From the NCBI GenBank assembly GCA_031385445.1, contig JANNBM010000029.1, positions 43,422 through 107,421 of the forward strand: a DNA stretch of 64,000 nt, in the 5' to 3' direction. Source of the stretch: CAIYZT01 sp031385445. GTDB taxonomy: Bacteria > Pseudomonadota > Alphaproteobacteria > Rhodobacterales > Rhodobacteraceae. Position numbers and translations under genes: made by a program. This document shows, piece by piece, positions 36,901-43,524 of this stretch; the first letter of the stretch is position 1, and each line of letters opens with the position of its first letter. The notes under the pieces are model-generated. The model was given only the letters and a program-made list of their open reading frames with translations. It was not told where the DNA came from and made no database searches.

Positions 36901-37824
36901 CTGACCCCGTCGCAGGTGGCGGCGCTGACCACGGCCGCGATGGTGGGGCTTGGCACGGCGGATTATGTGGCGCTGACGAGCGATCAGGCGGGGGCGCTGA
37001 CCTCGGTCCAGATTGCAGCGATGTCCACCGCCGCCATTGCCGCGCTGGAACAAGAAGACCTGGCTGCCCTGTCGACCAGCGCCATTCGCGGGCTGACCAC
37101 GGCGCAGGTTGTGGCTCTGTCCACCCATCAGATCGCCGGGCTGACCCCGGATCAGCTGGCCGCGCTGACAACGGTGCAGGTGACGAAGCTGGAAACGGCG
37201 GATATCGTGGCGCTGTCCACCGATCAGATCAGCGCGTTTTCCACCGCGCAGGTGGCGGTTCTGTCCTCTGGCCAGATCGCGGCGATGTCTACGGATCAGG
37301 TGGCCGGGCTGACAACGGCGCAGGTGGCAACGCTGACGGTTGGCTCGATGGTCGGGCTTGGCACCGATGATATTGCCGCCCTCAGCAGCGATCAGACTGC
37401 GGCCCTGGGCTCGGCGCAGATCGCTGGCCTTTCAACCGCCAAGATCCAGGCGATCGAAACCGGAGATCTGGCCGCTCTGACCACGAGCGCCATCGCGGGT
37501 CTGTCCGCACCGCAGATCGCCGCGCTGACATCGGCCCAAGCCTCTGCGCTGACGACGGCGCAGGTGGCGGTCTTGTCAAGCGTTCAGATTTCGGCTTTCA
37601 ACACGGCCCAGTTTACCGCGCTGACCACCGATGCCATCGTCGCCCTGACCACGGCGCAGATGACCGCCCTGACCACGGCGCAGTTGCAATCGATGACGAC
37701 CGATCAGATCGTGGCACTGGAGACGGCTGATATCCAGGCGCTGATCAACACCCAGACTGCCGCCTTCACCACGGCCCAGCTTGGCGTGATGAGCACGGCA
37801 CAGATCTCGGCGCTGTTCCTTTAA
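27907..37824 (+). CDS. giant octapeptide-repeat protein (412 x TTAQIAAL-type octads)
   Basis: 3305 residues. After seven residues (MSTISTL) the whole chain is 412 octads followed by FL; consensus [TS]-[TS]-A-[QD]-[IV]-x-[AG]-[LM]. All landmarks I measured stay in a 24-base register from 27928 to the end. Every 17 octads (136 residues) a GLETAD-type octad recurs, with ETADLAAL then TTAAL+[RK]GL four octads later. There is no signal peptide, membrane helix, RTX nonapeptide, Cys or Trp that I can find; the chain is Ala/Thr/Leu/Ser-rich. The regular hydrophobic positions 5 and 8 suggest a solenoid. I do not recognise a named family. Start ATG 27907 has CGGAG at six bases; an upstream in-frame ATG (27838) adds non-repeat residues. 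Neighbours suggest glycosylation and type I export. Confidence 0.85.
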   Translation: MSTISTLTTAQIAALSTAAIAGLTTAEVRSMTTAQIPALTADQIAAMTTAQMAVLTSEQMAALTTEQMGALETAQVAALSTAALKGLETADIVALSTAQVAVLGSAQLAAISTTSLAKMQTRDIAALSTSAITGLTAAQAAALTTAQVAAMTNAQVTALSTGALSKLGSASIGAMSTAQIAALSTGQAAALTSAQIAGLTTAHVAALSTAQVDALSSAALKGLETADAVALTTAQVAVLSSDQVAALSTAAISKLETADLAAITTAAIKGLTTSQAAALTAGQVAALTTSQVAALTTADISKLSTAGISAMATSQIAALSSGQIAALTSAQVAALTTVQVVALSTAQVAALSTGALKGLETADVAALTTAQAAVITSAQLAALGTAAIARIETADLAAMTTTALSGLTSAQSAALTSAQLAALSTAQLRALNATAFGNIDGADLAALSTAQVAALQSTQIAALDSAQILALSTAQIAAMTTAQVSALSTDGIRGLETADVVALTTAQVAVLTSTQLAAISTAAMAKMETADLAALSTTAVKGLSAPQITAMTGAQLASLTTAQMAALTTTAVAAIDGADFGALNTAQVAALTTAQVAALGSAQVAGLSTAHIAAMSTAQISVLSAIGLKGLETADIVALSTAQAAVLGSAQIAALTTAAISKLETADLAALNTAAISGITSGQAGALTSAQIGALSTGQLAALTTSAVAALDAADIAAMTTAQISSLSSAQMAALTSAQVGGLTTAQIAALTTAQILGLTTAQIAGVGTASVAAMGTGQIIALSTGQIGALSSTQIAALTTGQVAALTTAQVAKLSTAALRGLETADIVALTTAQAAVLSSAQIAAISTASIAAMETGDVAVLSTAAVLGLTTAQVGALASAQVAALTTAQLTSLSTAQVSKISTAGMGALSSAQTAALTTAQVIALSTAQVAALSTTAISGMTTTQLAALSSAQFAALTSAQVAAMTTVQLVSMSPAQIARLDTADVAALATAQIAAMSTAQLAAFSAVQITAMTTGQIAAMTTAQIASLSSLAITALETADIVALTTAQAAALSSTQILAFGADDIAALQTADLAAIGTAALRAMTTAQIQALGSAQIAALTSAQVAALGTAQIAVLSAAGLAAISTANIAAMSAAQVAVLSSAQLAALTTAQVAGLTTAQVMALTTGALTGLETADAVALTTAQAAVLSSAQLTALGTTALGALETADIAALGTAALKGLTTAQIAAMGSAQIAALTTAQLLALTSVQVGKITTAGVSAMSTAQITAFSSVQVAALSSAQIGALTTAQTAALTTGQIAAISTAAIAGLGTADAVALTTAQAAVLSAAQIAALGTAAVATLQTADLAAMTTAAVRGLTTSQVAALGSAQIAGLTSAQVGALSTAQVTNLATAGIAAMTTAQVAAFSTAQMAALGSAQIAALTTAQIAALTTAQVAGLTTTAFAGLETADIVSLTTAQAAVLTSGQIAALGTASIAAMEIGDLAALSSSAIRGLTSAQARALSGGQVQALTTAQVAALSTGAIAALDAGDLAGMSTAQLAAVTSAQAAALGSAQIAALSTAQIADLTTAQIAALTALAVSGLTSADIEALTTAQAAVLTSAQLAALGTAAIAALETADIAVIGTGALRGLSSAQLAVLGTAQLSALSTAQISALAAGSVTGISTAGVAALGTDQMLALTTAQITALTSAQIAALTTAQVAALGTAQIAAIAAASLAGLETADARALTTAQAAALGSAQIASLGTGAIAALETADIAAVTTAALQGLSTTQVAALETAQIAALTTAQLAALGTAQIAALTPAAIGALTTTQAQALGTAQMAALSTDQIEALSTAQITALSTAQIAAISSAALGGLETADLQALSTAQAAALGSAQIAAIAASTLAAIQTADLAALTTSAVRGLTTDQISALGSDQISALTTAQLAVLTAAQISAIDAADLAPLSTAKIAGLTTAQVAGLTADQIATLTTAQIAALTTAQVAAISSTAISGLEGADLAAMTTAQAAVLSSAQIAAIGAANFADIETADLAALSTSALQGMTTDQLSGLSSAQVASLTTGQIRSLSTAQIRVLEAEDIAALSTAQIAALTTAQAIVMTSAQIEAMSSGQIAALSTAQIAALTTAAIAGIEAADIPAITTAQAAVLTSAQVSALTTDAVAAIQASDLAAFSTGAIRGLSTDQIGVLASGQLAAMTTAQITALTSAQISSISTEAIAGMGTAQVAALSTVQVAVLSSDQISALTTDGIAALSTAQLAKLTTAQTAALSSVQVAALTTAQIAALSTGQLASFATEDIASLTTAQIAALTTKQISTLTTAQIAALETADVAALTTGQIGKLTTAQIAALGSDQVAALQTAQLAALTTAQIVALDTGDVTAMTTAQVSALSTAQIVAMTTAQIAALGTDDLAAMTTAQTFVLTSGQIGALSTSQIAALTSAQLAAFSTSQISRFGTDDIAALTSAQLTALGTAQIAALSTAQIAALSTDQMDDLTTAQIARLTTAQIVALSSDQIAALGTAQLAALTTAQIAKLAAEDIAALSSERISALTTAQIGALGSAQVAALGTDQMAAFSTAQIANLSALSLVGLEAADLAAISAEQAAALSSAQIAAISTAALPAMEIEDLAALTTAALRGLTSAQIIALGSDQIAGLTAEQIASLSTAQIAKIETADVEAMTTDQIAALTTAQVAALTSGQIEALGTAQIAAVTVQQIARLTTAQITALSTDQIVVLSADQLAALTQTQIAALGTDDAAALSVDQVSGLATSQLVRFSGAQIAAFGTAQVAGLSADQLVALTSAQIIALTTAQFSALGVDQVAALSTAQIIRIETADLAALSTDQIAAMTTAQIAALGSAQITGLSTDQIAGLTVDQIGAMTTSAVAGLGTDDVAALSSDQTGALGSAQITALGSAGLAAMETADFAALTTSALQGMTSAQVIGLTSAQVAALTGEQLSALTTAQITQLETADVAALSTDQIGAMSTQQVAVLSSAQIAAFGTGQVAGLTPSQVAALTTAAMVGLGTADYVALTSDQAGALTSVQIAAMSTAAIAALEQEDLAALSTSAIRGLTTAQVVALSTHQIAGLTPDQLAALTTVQVTKLETADIVALSTDQISAFSTAQVAVLSSGQIAAMSTDQVAGLTTAQVATLTVGSMVGLGTDDIAALSSDQTAALGSAQIAGLSTAKIQAIETGDLAALTTSAIAGLSAPQIAALTSAQASALTTAQVAVLSSVQISAFNTAQFTALTTDAIVALTTAQMTALTTAQLQSMTTDQIVALETADIQALINTQTAAFTTAQLGVMSTAQISALFL
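28168..37767 (+). repeat. 24-bp tandem repeats arranged in 408-bp (17-octad) super-repeats
   Basis: First bases of the marker octad (ETAD or its GTAD/GTDD/EAAD variants) are at 28168, 28576, 28984, 29392, 29800, 30376, 31024, 31432, 31840, 32248, 32656, 33064, 33472, 33880, 34288, 35656, 36544, 36952 and 37360. Most steps are exactly 408 bases. Exceptions are 576 and 648 (which sum to 3 x 408), 1368 and 888; all are multiples of 24. The stretch 34.7-35.6 kb lacks the higher-order pattern. Confidence 0.9.
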
Positions 37825-37839
37825 GGGACGACGGCAAAA

Positions 37840-37874
37840 CAAAGGCCCCCTGCACATCGCGGGGGGCCTTTTTA
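37840..37874. terminator. bidirectional intrinsic terminator
   Basis: AAAGGCCCCC, ten-base loop, then GGGGGGCCTTTTT. The stem has a T-tract on the plus strand just after the giant gene's stop and an AAAACAAA tract upstream, which gives U-rich sequence for transcripts arriving from the convergent methyltransferase operon. Confidence 0.9.
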
Positions 37875-37951
37875 CCAGTCACTTTGTCCTGCGCCAGACT
37901 CCAAAAAAAGCCCGCAAAAAGCGGACCTTTTCCGCGCCCTGAAGAGGCAAT

Positions 37952-38560
37952 TTACCCCGGATTAACCGCCGTCGCCCAAAGCGCAAATGCGCCGTCGCGC
38001 TGGACCTGAACGTTCACAAAACCCGCCGCGCCCAGATGGGCAGCCAGCGTGCCCGCGGTAAAGCCGGTCTTGTGGCCCATGAAATCATTGCCCGCCGCCA
38101 CCGCCGGGCGGAACCCGTACAGCATATCCAAAGGCGCGATCTGACCCATGGCCGAAATATAGGCCGTGCCTTCCAGATTGCCGTCGGCAATCAGCGCCGC
38201 CACCTGTTGCAAGTCGGGCATCGTCACCAAGGCAAATCCCATGGGCCGCAGAACCCGGCGGAATTCGGCGAGGGCAAGGGGCACCTCATGTGCGCGCAGA
38301 TGTTCCAGATTATGGGCCGACCAGATCGCATCAACCGAGCCATCCGCAACCACGGACATTTCGGTGATCGAGGCGATGATGTCGGGGGCGACGCCGGGAT
38401 CAATGTCCAGCCGCAGTTCCGACCACAACGCGGCAGGAAAAAACGCGGACGGCAGTTTGGCCGGATCGGCAGCGCCGCAGCCGACATGCAGAACCTGGCG
38501 CTTTTGCACCGCCTCAACCGGGGTCGCGTCGGCGGTGTTCATTGGGGCAGATTGGGTCAT
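37952..38560 (-). CDS. class I SAM-dependent methyltransferase
   Basis: 202 residues. VLHVGCGAADPAKLP is the glycine-rich SAM motif I, ELRLDIDPGVAPDIIASI motif II with the acidic residue, VDAIWSAHNLEHL motif III and LRPMGFALVTMPDLQ motif IV, as in Methyltransf_11 enzymes. ATG 38560 has AAAGG six bases upstream and lies eleven bases after the MFP stop, so it is the third gene of the ABC-MFP operon. Possible targets are glycans or the exported protein; this is inference from context. Homologues of this type often act on sugars or small molecules. Confidence 0.8.
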   Translation of the reverse strand: MTQSAPMNTADATPVEAVQKRQVLHVGCGAADPAKLPSAFFPAALWSELRLDIDPGVAPDIIASITEMSVVADGSVDAIWSAHNLEHLRAHEVPLALAEFRRVLRPMGFALVTMPDLQQVAALIADGNLEGTAYISAMGQIAPLDMLYGFRPAVAAGNDFMGHKTGFTAGTLAAHLGAAGFVNVQVQRDGAFALWATAVNPG

Positions 38561-38570
38561 TTTTGGCCTT

Positions 38571-39890
38571 TCATGGTTCGCGCAGGCTTTCCGAAAGCCC
38601 GCGTTCAAGGGGATCAAGGAAGTAATCAAGGACGGTCCGGGTGCCGGTTTTGACCTCGGCGGACAGGGTCATTCCGGGCACAAGACCCGCCCCTTGCGGC
38701 AGATCTGCGGGGGCGGACACCAAGATAACGCGGGCCGGGTGCAGCGCCGCGCCGCCGCCTTCGGGGGTCAGCGAAACCGGGCCAAGGCTTTCGATCCGGC
38801 CCATCGCGAGGCCAAAACGGCGGTAGGGAAAGGCGTCAATTTTCAGCGCAACAAGATCGCCAACGGCAACCCGGCCCAGATCTGCCGATGAAATCGAGAT
38901 GTCTGCCAGAAGCCCGGCATCGGTTGGGATGATGACGACCAAGGGCTCTCCCTCGGCCACGATGGCACCTTCGCCGCCCGGCGCGACCGACACCACAACC
39001 CCGGCACGCGGAGCGATAATATCGCTCAGCTCGGCCAGCCGCGCGGCTTTGGACAGGGCATCTTCGACCTGGCTCAGCCGCAGTCGCAGGCGCGGCAGCG
39101 CTTCGGCAGGCTCGCGCATGCGCTCCGCCTCGAACACGGCGCGGTCATCCTGGGCGGCGCGCAGGCGCCGGGCAAGGTCGGACTGGCGGGCTTTGAGCGC
39201 GCTGATCTCTGATTCGGCGGCCAGCCGGGCGGCGCGTGCGAGGATCACCTCGATCTGCGGGGCGGATTTGCGGGCGACCAACTCCTCGCGCATGGTCTCG
39301 ATCTGATGGGCGAGGGCCAGACGTTCCGCGAGGGCGGGTTCCATCGTAACAAGGGTCGCCTGTTCGCTTATAATGCCCGCAATGGCGGCATCAAGGCCGG
39401 CGCGCCGGGCATCAGCGGTGGCGCGGCGTTGCGCCAAAATAGTGGCCTGTTGCAGAAGTTCGGCGGTGTTGCCAATCACGGGCTGGCCCGAAAGTTCCGC
39501 CTCAAAGCGGGCGATTTCGGCGGCAAGACTGCGCTGTTCAGACGCAAGCGCGGCGCGGTCGGCATCGGGCAGGGTCGCGTCCAGCCGCGCCAGCGTTTGC
39601 CCTGCGATCACCACATCGCCCGGACGCACCAGCAGCTTTTGCAGCACCGCGCGGGCATTGGGGCGCAGCAGAACCGGCGGCGCGTCCGCAGAAATGCGCC
39701 CCGTCGCCGTGATCACGATATCCACGGGCATCACCGCGCCGAGGCCGATCAGCGCCGCGATCAGCCCCAGCCCCAAAACCGGCCACATCCGCAAAAACCG
39801 CGGCACCGGCTGGGCGATCAGCCGGTCCAGATCGGTTTGATAGGGCAAGGCAAGCGGGCTGACCCGGCCGGATTGCGCGCGCGCCGTCAT
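38571..39890 (-). CDS. type I secretion membrane-fusion protein (HlyD family)
   Basis: 439 residues: cytoplasmic N-terminus, one membrane helix (MWPVLGLGLIAALIGLGAVM at about residues 35-54), two lipoyl-like half motifs (VLQKLLVRPGDVVIAGQTLARLD and IIAPRAGVVVSVAPGGEGAIV), a long Ala/Arg/Glu-rich coiled-coil hairpin between them and a beta-barrel end. It bridges the inner-membrane exporter and an outer-membrane TolC-type channel, which is not encoded here. It overlaps the ABC gene by an ATGA junction. Confidence 0.92.
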   Translation of the reverse strand: MTARAQSGRVSPLALPYQTDLDRLIAQPVPRFLRMWPVLGLGLIAALIGLGAVMPVDIVITATGRISADAPPVLLRPNARAVLQKLLVRPGDVVIAGQTLARLDATLPDADRAALASEQRSLAAEIARFEAELSGQPVIGNTAELLQQATILAQRRATADARRAGLDAAIAGIISEQATLVTMEPALAERLALAHQIETMREELVARKSAPQIEVILARAARLAAESEISALKARQSDLARRLRAAQDDRAVFEAERMREPAEALPRLRLRLSQVEDALSKAARLAELSDIIAPRAGVVVSVAPGGEGAIVAEGEPLVVIIPTDAGLLADISISSADLGRVAVGDLVALKIDAFPYRRFGLAMGRIESLGPVSLTPEGGGAALHPARVILVSAPADLPQGAGLVPGMTLSAEVKTGTRTVLDYFLDPLERGLSESLREP

Positions 39891-42061
39891 TGCAGGTGCT
39901 CGGTTTGCTGTTGCCACAGATGGCGGTAGATCGCGCAGCGGTCGAGCAGGACTTTGTGCGGGGCCAGATCGACGACGCGGCCCTGATCGAGCACCAAAAT
40001 CGCATCGGATTTGACCAAAGTGGACAGGCGGTGCGAAACGATGATCAGGGTCCGGCCCTTGGCAATGGCGTGCAGATTGCGGTTCACCAAGGCTTCGGAT
40101 TCGGGATCGAGCGCCGAGGTTGCCTCGTCAAAGATCAGAACCTTTGGCGCGCCCATCAATGCGCGGGCGATCGCCACGCGCTGGCGCTGTCCGCCCGACA
40201 GGTTCGATCCGCCCTCTTCGACCGTGGTGTCATAGCCTTTGGGCAAGCGCCGGATAAAATCATCCGCCCCCGCCAGCCGCGCCGCAAGACCCACCTCTTC
40301 GGGGCTGGCACCGGGACGGGCCATGGCGATATTGTCGCGGATGGTGCCGCGAAACAGCAGGTTTTCCTGCAAAACCACACCGATATGCTGACGCAAATGG
40401 TCCAGATCGATCTGGCGCAGATCGACGCCGTCCACCTGGATCAGCCCGCTTTGCGGCACTTCGATGCCCTGAATAAGCCGCGTCAGCGTGGTTTTGCCCG
40501 ACCCTGACCGCCCCACAACGCCAATCACCTGACCCGCGTTCACCTCGAATGTCAGGCGGTCCAAAGCAGGGTGCAGCGCGCCGGGAAAGGTGAAGCTGAC
40601 CTGATCAAAGCTGAGCCGCCCGGTGATGGCATGTTTGGCGGGCCGCGTGTGCAATCCGCGTTCGGGCCGCGCGTCCATCACCCCGGCAAGCATTCGCACC
40701 GACAGTGCGGCCTCTTGATATTCGTTGATCAGACCGACGATCTGCACCAAGGGGCCCGAGACTTTGCCCGACAGCATCAAAAACGCCACCAGCGCGCCAA
40801 CGCTCATCTGCCCTTGCAAAACCAAGGCCGCGCCAAAGCCTACGACGCTGATTTGCATCAGCTTTTCCAAAAGCCCGGTCACCGCCCCGGCAAAGGCCCC
40901 CATCGCCCCGACATCCCATTGGCGGCGCAGCGACAGTGCAAGGCTATCCTCCCAAACCCGCCGCCGCGCCGGTTCCAGCACCAAAGATTTGACCGCACGC
41001 ATATTGTGCAGAGTTTCGACCAGATGCGCTTGCCGTTCACCCTCAGCGGTATAAAGCGCGTTCAGGCGCGTGCGGAAAAACGGCAAAAGCAGCGCAATGC
41101 AGCCCGCAATGGCCAGTGCAAAGCCCAGAACAACCAGCGTCAAACCGGGGCTGAGAAAGGCGAGGATCAGCAGCAAAAGCGGCAGGAACGCCGCATCCAG
41201 ACCGGTTTGAAACAGCCGCCCGGTCAGAAAGGCGCGGATCTTTTCGGTCTGTTGAATATGCCGCGCCATGACCCCCGCAGGCACCGTTTCAAAGGTGGCG
41301 AGCGGCAAAGACAGCAGATGCGCAAAGGTGTGACCGCCGACGATGGCATCGACCTTGCCACCCGCCATCATCATAAGCCGTTGGCGAACATAGGAAAATC
41401 CGGCGTCAAACAGCGCCAGAACCACAAAGATCGACACCACGGTCGCCAGCGTGTTCCACGCCTGATGCGCGATCACCCGGTCCACGATGGCCTGAAACAT
41501 CAAGGGCAGCGAAAAGGCGATCAGATTGCCCGCAAGGCCCGCCGCGACAACACCGCCAAGCAGGGATTTTTGCGCCGCAAGGGCCGGCATGAACCACGAC
41601 AGGCCAAAAGGCTTCGCTTCGGCCGCTTGCACCGCCGCAGGCTGCACCAACAGGATCCGCCCGGTCCATTCCGCCAGAAACTGCGCCTGCCCGATCAGTT
41701 TGACGCCTTCAGCCTCTGCCGTGGGGTCAAGGATCGCGGCCATCGCGCCCTCGGGCTTGACCATGACCAGTACCAGAATAACCCAGCGCCCGTCGCGCAT
41801 CGGCAGCATCGCGGGATAGGCGGTGCCCAGTTCCGCCGCCGTGGTCCAGCTGCAGTCTTCCAAAAGCCGGGTGCGGAATCCGGCCTTGATCAGCGCCGTG
41901 GCCACCGATTGCGCCATATCGCCGTCCACCAACCCCGGCAGATCTTCTGGCCGCAGCGATTTTCCATGATGGCTGGCCACCAGAAAGCTGGCCCTCAGGG
42001 CGGAAAGCTGGCGTTCTTGAAAGGCCAGTTCCAGGCCGAGTTTGGGGTCGGAAATCGTCAT
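39887..42061 (-). CDS. type I secretion ABC exporter with degenerate C39 domain
   Basis: 724 residues: an N-terminal C39 peptidase-like domain (residues 1-140) with no catalytic Cys at the expected ASFLVASHHG position, six membrane helices (about 160-430) and an ATPase domain with Walker A GRSGSGKTTLTRLIQG, signature LSGGQRQRVAIARAL and Walker B VLIFDEATSALD. The inactive C39-like domain is the form found in exporters of RTX-type substrates with C-terminal signals, not of double-glycine leader peptides. First gene of the ABC-MFP-methyltransferase operon, convergent with the giant repeat gene. Confidence 0.94.
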   Translation of the reverse strand: MTISDPKLGLELAFQERQLSALRASFLVASHHGKSLRPEDLPGLVDGDMAQSVATALIKAGFRTRLLEDCSWTTAAELGTAYPAMLPMRDGRWVILVLVMVKPEGAMAAILDPTAEAEGVKLIGQAQFLAEWTGRILLVQPAAVQAAEAKPFGLSWFMPALAAQKSLLGGVVAAGLAGNLIAFSLPLMFQAIVDRVIAHQAWNTLATVVSIFVVLALFDAGFSYVRQRLMMMAGGKVDAIVGGHTFAHLLSLPLATFETVPAGVMARHIQQTEKIRAFLTGRLFQTGLDAAFLPLLLLILAFLSPGLTLVVLGFALAIAGCIALLLPFFRTRLNALYTAEGERQAHLVETLHNMRAVKSLVLEPARRRVWEDSLALSLRRQWDVGAMGAFAGAVTGLLEKLMQISVVGFGAALVLQGQMSVGALVAFLMLSGKVSGPLVQIVGLINEYQEAALSVRMLAGVMDARPERGLHTRPAKHAITGRLSFDQVSFTFPGALHPALDRLTFEVNAGQVIGVVGRSGSGKTTLTRLIQGIEVPQSGLIQVDGVDLRQIDLDHLRQHIGVVLQENLLFRGTIRDNIAMARPGASPEEVGLAARLAGADDFIRRLPKGYDTTVEEGGSNLSGGQRQRVAIARALMGAPKVLIFDEATSALDPESEALVNRNLHAIAKGRTLIIVSHRLSTLVKSDAILVLDQGRVVDLAPHKVLLDRCAIYRHLWQQQTEHLQ

Positions 42062-42149
42062 GCGCTGACCCTAAGCGAAACGGGCTTAACGCAGAGTTAC
42101 CCAAAACAGCGAAACTTTGGCTTGCCGTTCGGTTTTGCTTTGCTTTTGC

Positions 42150-42164
42150 CTTATCAGTGGTAAG
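42150..42164. promoter_or_regulatory. candidate LysR-type operator upstream of the flavin monooxygenase operon
   Basis: CTTATCAGTGGTAAG is an imperfect 15-base palindrome containing a T-N11-A core. It lies in the 196-base gap between the divergent exporter and monooxygenase genes. A LysR regulator is encoded inside the downstream operon (44774). A second small palindrome, GACCTAAGGTC, is at 42179-42189. Confidence 0.35.
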
Positions 42165-42257
42165 AAAGTTCATAGTATGACCTAAGGTCGATCTGGGGCA
42201 GGATTGGCGCGGCGCGGCGATGCTCGCTGGCGAGGATCACTTCTGAAAGGGGCCCAC

Positions 42258-43502
42258 ATGACGGCGGAGCAGATTGAGGTGCTGGTGATCGGGGCCGGAC
42301 AGGCCGGTGTTGCAATGTCCGAGCATCTGGGTCAGGCGGGCATCCCGCATCTTGTGCTGGAGCGCGCCGCCATTGCCGCGCATTGGCGCACGCGGCGTTG
42401 GGATGGGCTGGTGGCCAATGGCCCGGCTTGGCACGACCGCTTTCCGGGGCTGGCCTTTGCGGGCAATCCCGATGCTTTTGTCGGCAAAGAGGGCGTTGCG
42501 GACTATTTCGCCGACTATGCCGCCAAGATCGGCGCGCCGATCCGCTGCGGGGTCGAGGTGACAAAGGTGCAGCGTCATCACGGCCGCCCCGGTTTTCGTT
42601 TACAAACCTCGCAAGGCGAGATCGATGCGCGCTATGTCGTTGTCGCGACGGGCGCGTTTCAGACCCCGGTGATGCCCGGCCTTGTGCCTGCTGACCTGGG
42701 CTTGACGCAAATCCATTCCGCCGATTACCGCAATCCGGGCCAATTGCCCGCAGGCGCGGTTCTGGTGGTCGGCTCCGGCTCCTCGGGCGCGCAGATCGCG
42801 GACGAGCTGCTTCGGGCCGGGCGGCGGGTTTTTCTGTCGGTCAGCGCCCATGGCCGCCCGCCCCGCGCGTACCGCGGGCGTGACAATGTCTGGTGGCTGG
42901 GTGTTTTGAACAAATGGGACGCGGGGTATGAACCGGGGGCCGGGCATGTCACCATCGCAGTCAGCGGCGCGCGGGGCGGCGAGACGGTGAACTTTCGCGA
43001 CTATGCCGCGCGCGGCATGCAGCTTTTGGGCCGCGCCGAACGGGTCACGGGCGGGGTCATGCAGATCGCCCCGACCCTGCGCGCCGATCTGGCCAAGGGC
43101 GACACCGATTATCTGGCCGTTCTGGACGAGGCTGACGCCTATCATGACCGAAACGGGCTGAACCTGCCGCCGGAACCGAGCGCGCGCGATCTGGGGCCGG
43201 ACAGCGCTTGCATCACCGATCCGCTTGCAACGCTGGATCTGCAGGCTGAAGGGATCACCGCCATCATCTGGGCCACGGGTTATCGCAGCGATTATACCTG
43301 GCTGGAGTTTGACGCCTTCGACGGCGCCGGAAAACCCCTGCATCAGCGCGGCGTTTCCACGGAACCCGGGATCTATTTCCTCGGCCTGCCCTATCAATCG
43401 CGCCGGGGATCGTCGTTCATCTGGGGGGTCTGGCATGACGCCAAATTCGCCAGCGACCACATCGCCATCAAACGCGCCTATCTGGCCTATACCCCCGCCT
43501 GA
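42258..43502 (+). CDS. flavin-containing monooxygenase-like NAD(P)/FAD oxidoreductase
   Basis: 414 residues with an FAD-binding VLVIGAGQAGVAMSEHL at the N-terminus, a second nucleotide loop LVVGSGSSGAQIADELL at about residue 175, and a central GAFQTPVMPG...IHSADYRNP segment like the FMO/Baeyer-Villiger fingerprint. Such enzymes add one O atom to N, S or carbonyl groups. ATG 42258 has GAAAGGGG five bases upstream. First gene of a cluster with RidA, DUF1028, LysR and a TMADH-family enzyme. Substrate unknown; N-oxygenation of a small amine or heterocycle is a reasonable guess. Confidence 0.82.
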   Translation: MTAEQIEVLVIGAGQAGVAMSEHLGQAGIPHLVLERAAIAAHWRTRRWDGLVANGPAWHDRFPGLAFAGNPDAFVGKEGVADYFADYAAKIGAPIRCGVEVTKVQRHHGRPGFRLQTSQGEIDARYVVVATGAFQTPVMPGLVPADLGLTQIHSADYRNPGQLPAGAVLVVGSGSSGAQIADELLRAGRRVFLSVSAHGRPPRAYRGRDNVWWLGVLNKWDAGYEPGAGHVTIAVSGARGGETVNFRDYAARGMQLLGRAERVTGGVMQIAPTLRADLAKGDTDYLAVLDEADAYHDRNGLNLPPEPSARDLGPDSACITDPLATLDLQAEGITAIIWATGYRSDYTWLEFDAFDGAGKPLHQRGVSTEPGIYFLGLPYQSRRGSSFIWGVWHDAKFASDHIAIKRAYLAYTPA

Positions 43503-43524
43503 CCCTTCGCCCCTGGAGCGCCCC

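Noticed and set aside
27928..37820. Short direct repeats resembling a CRISPR array
   Set aside because: Units are contiguous 24-base coding repeats in one open frame, without unique spacers of constant length or cas genes.
27919..37857. Many long open frames on the minus strand opposite the giant repeat gene (up to about 570 codons)
   Set aside because: They arise because a GC-rich 24-base repeat keeps other frames open too. They have no ribosome sites and give low-complexity Arg/Gly- or Ala/Val/Ser-rich translations with no family features.
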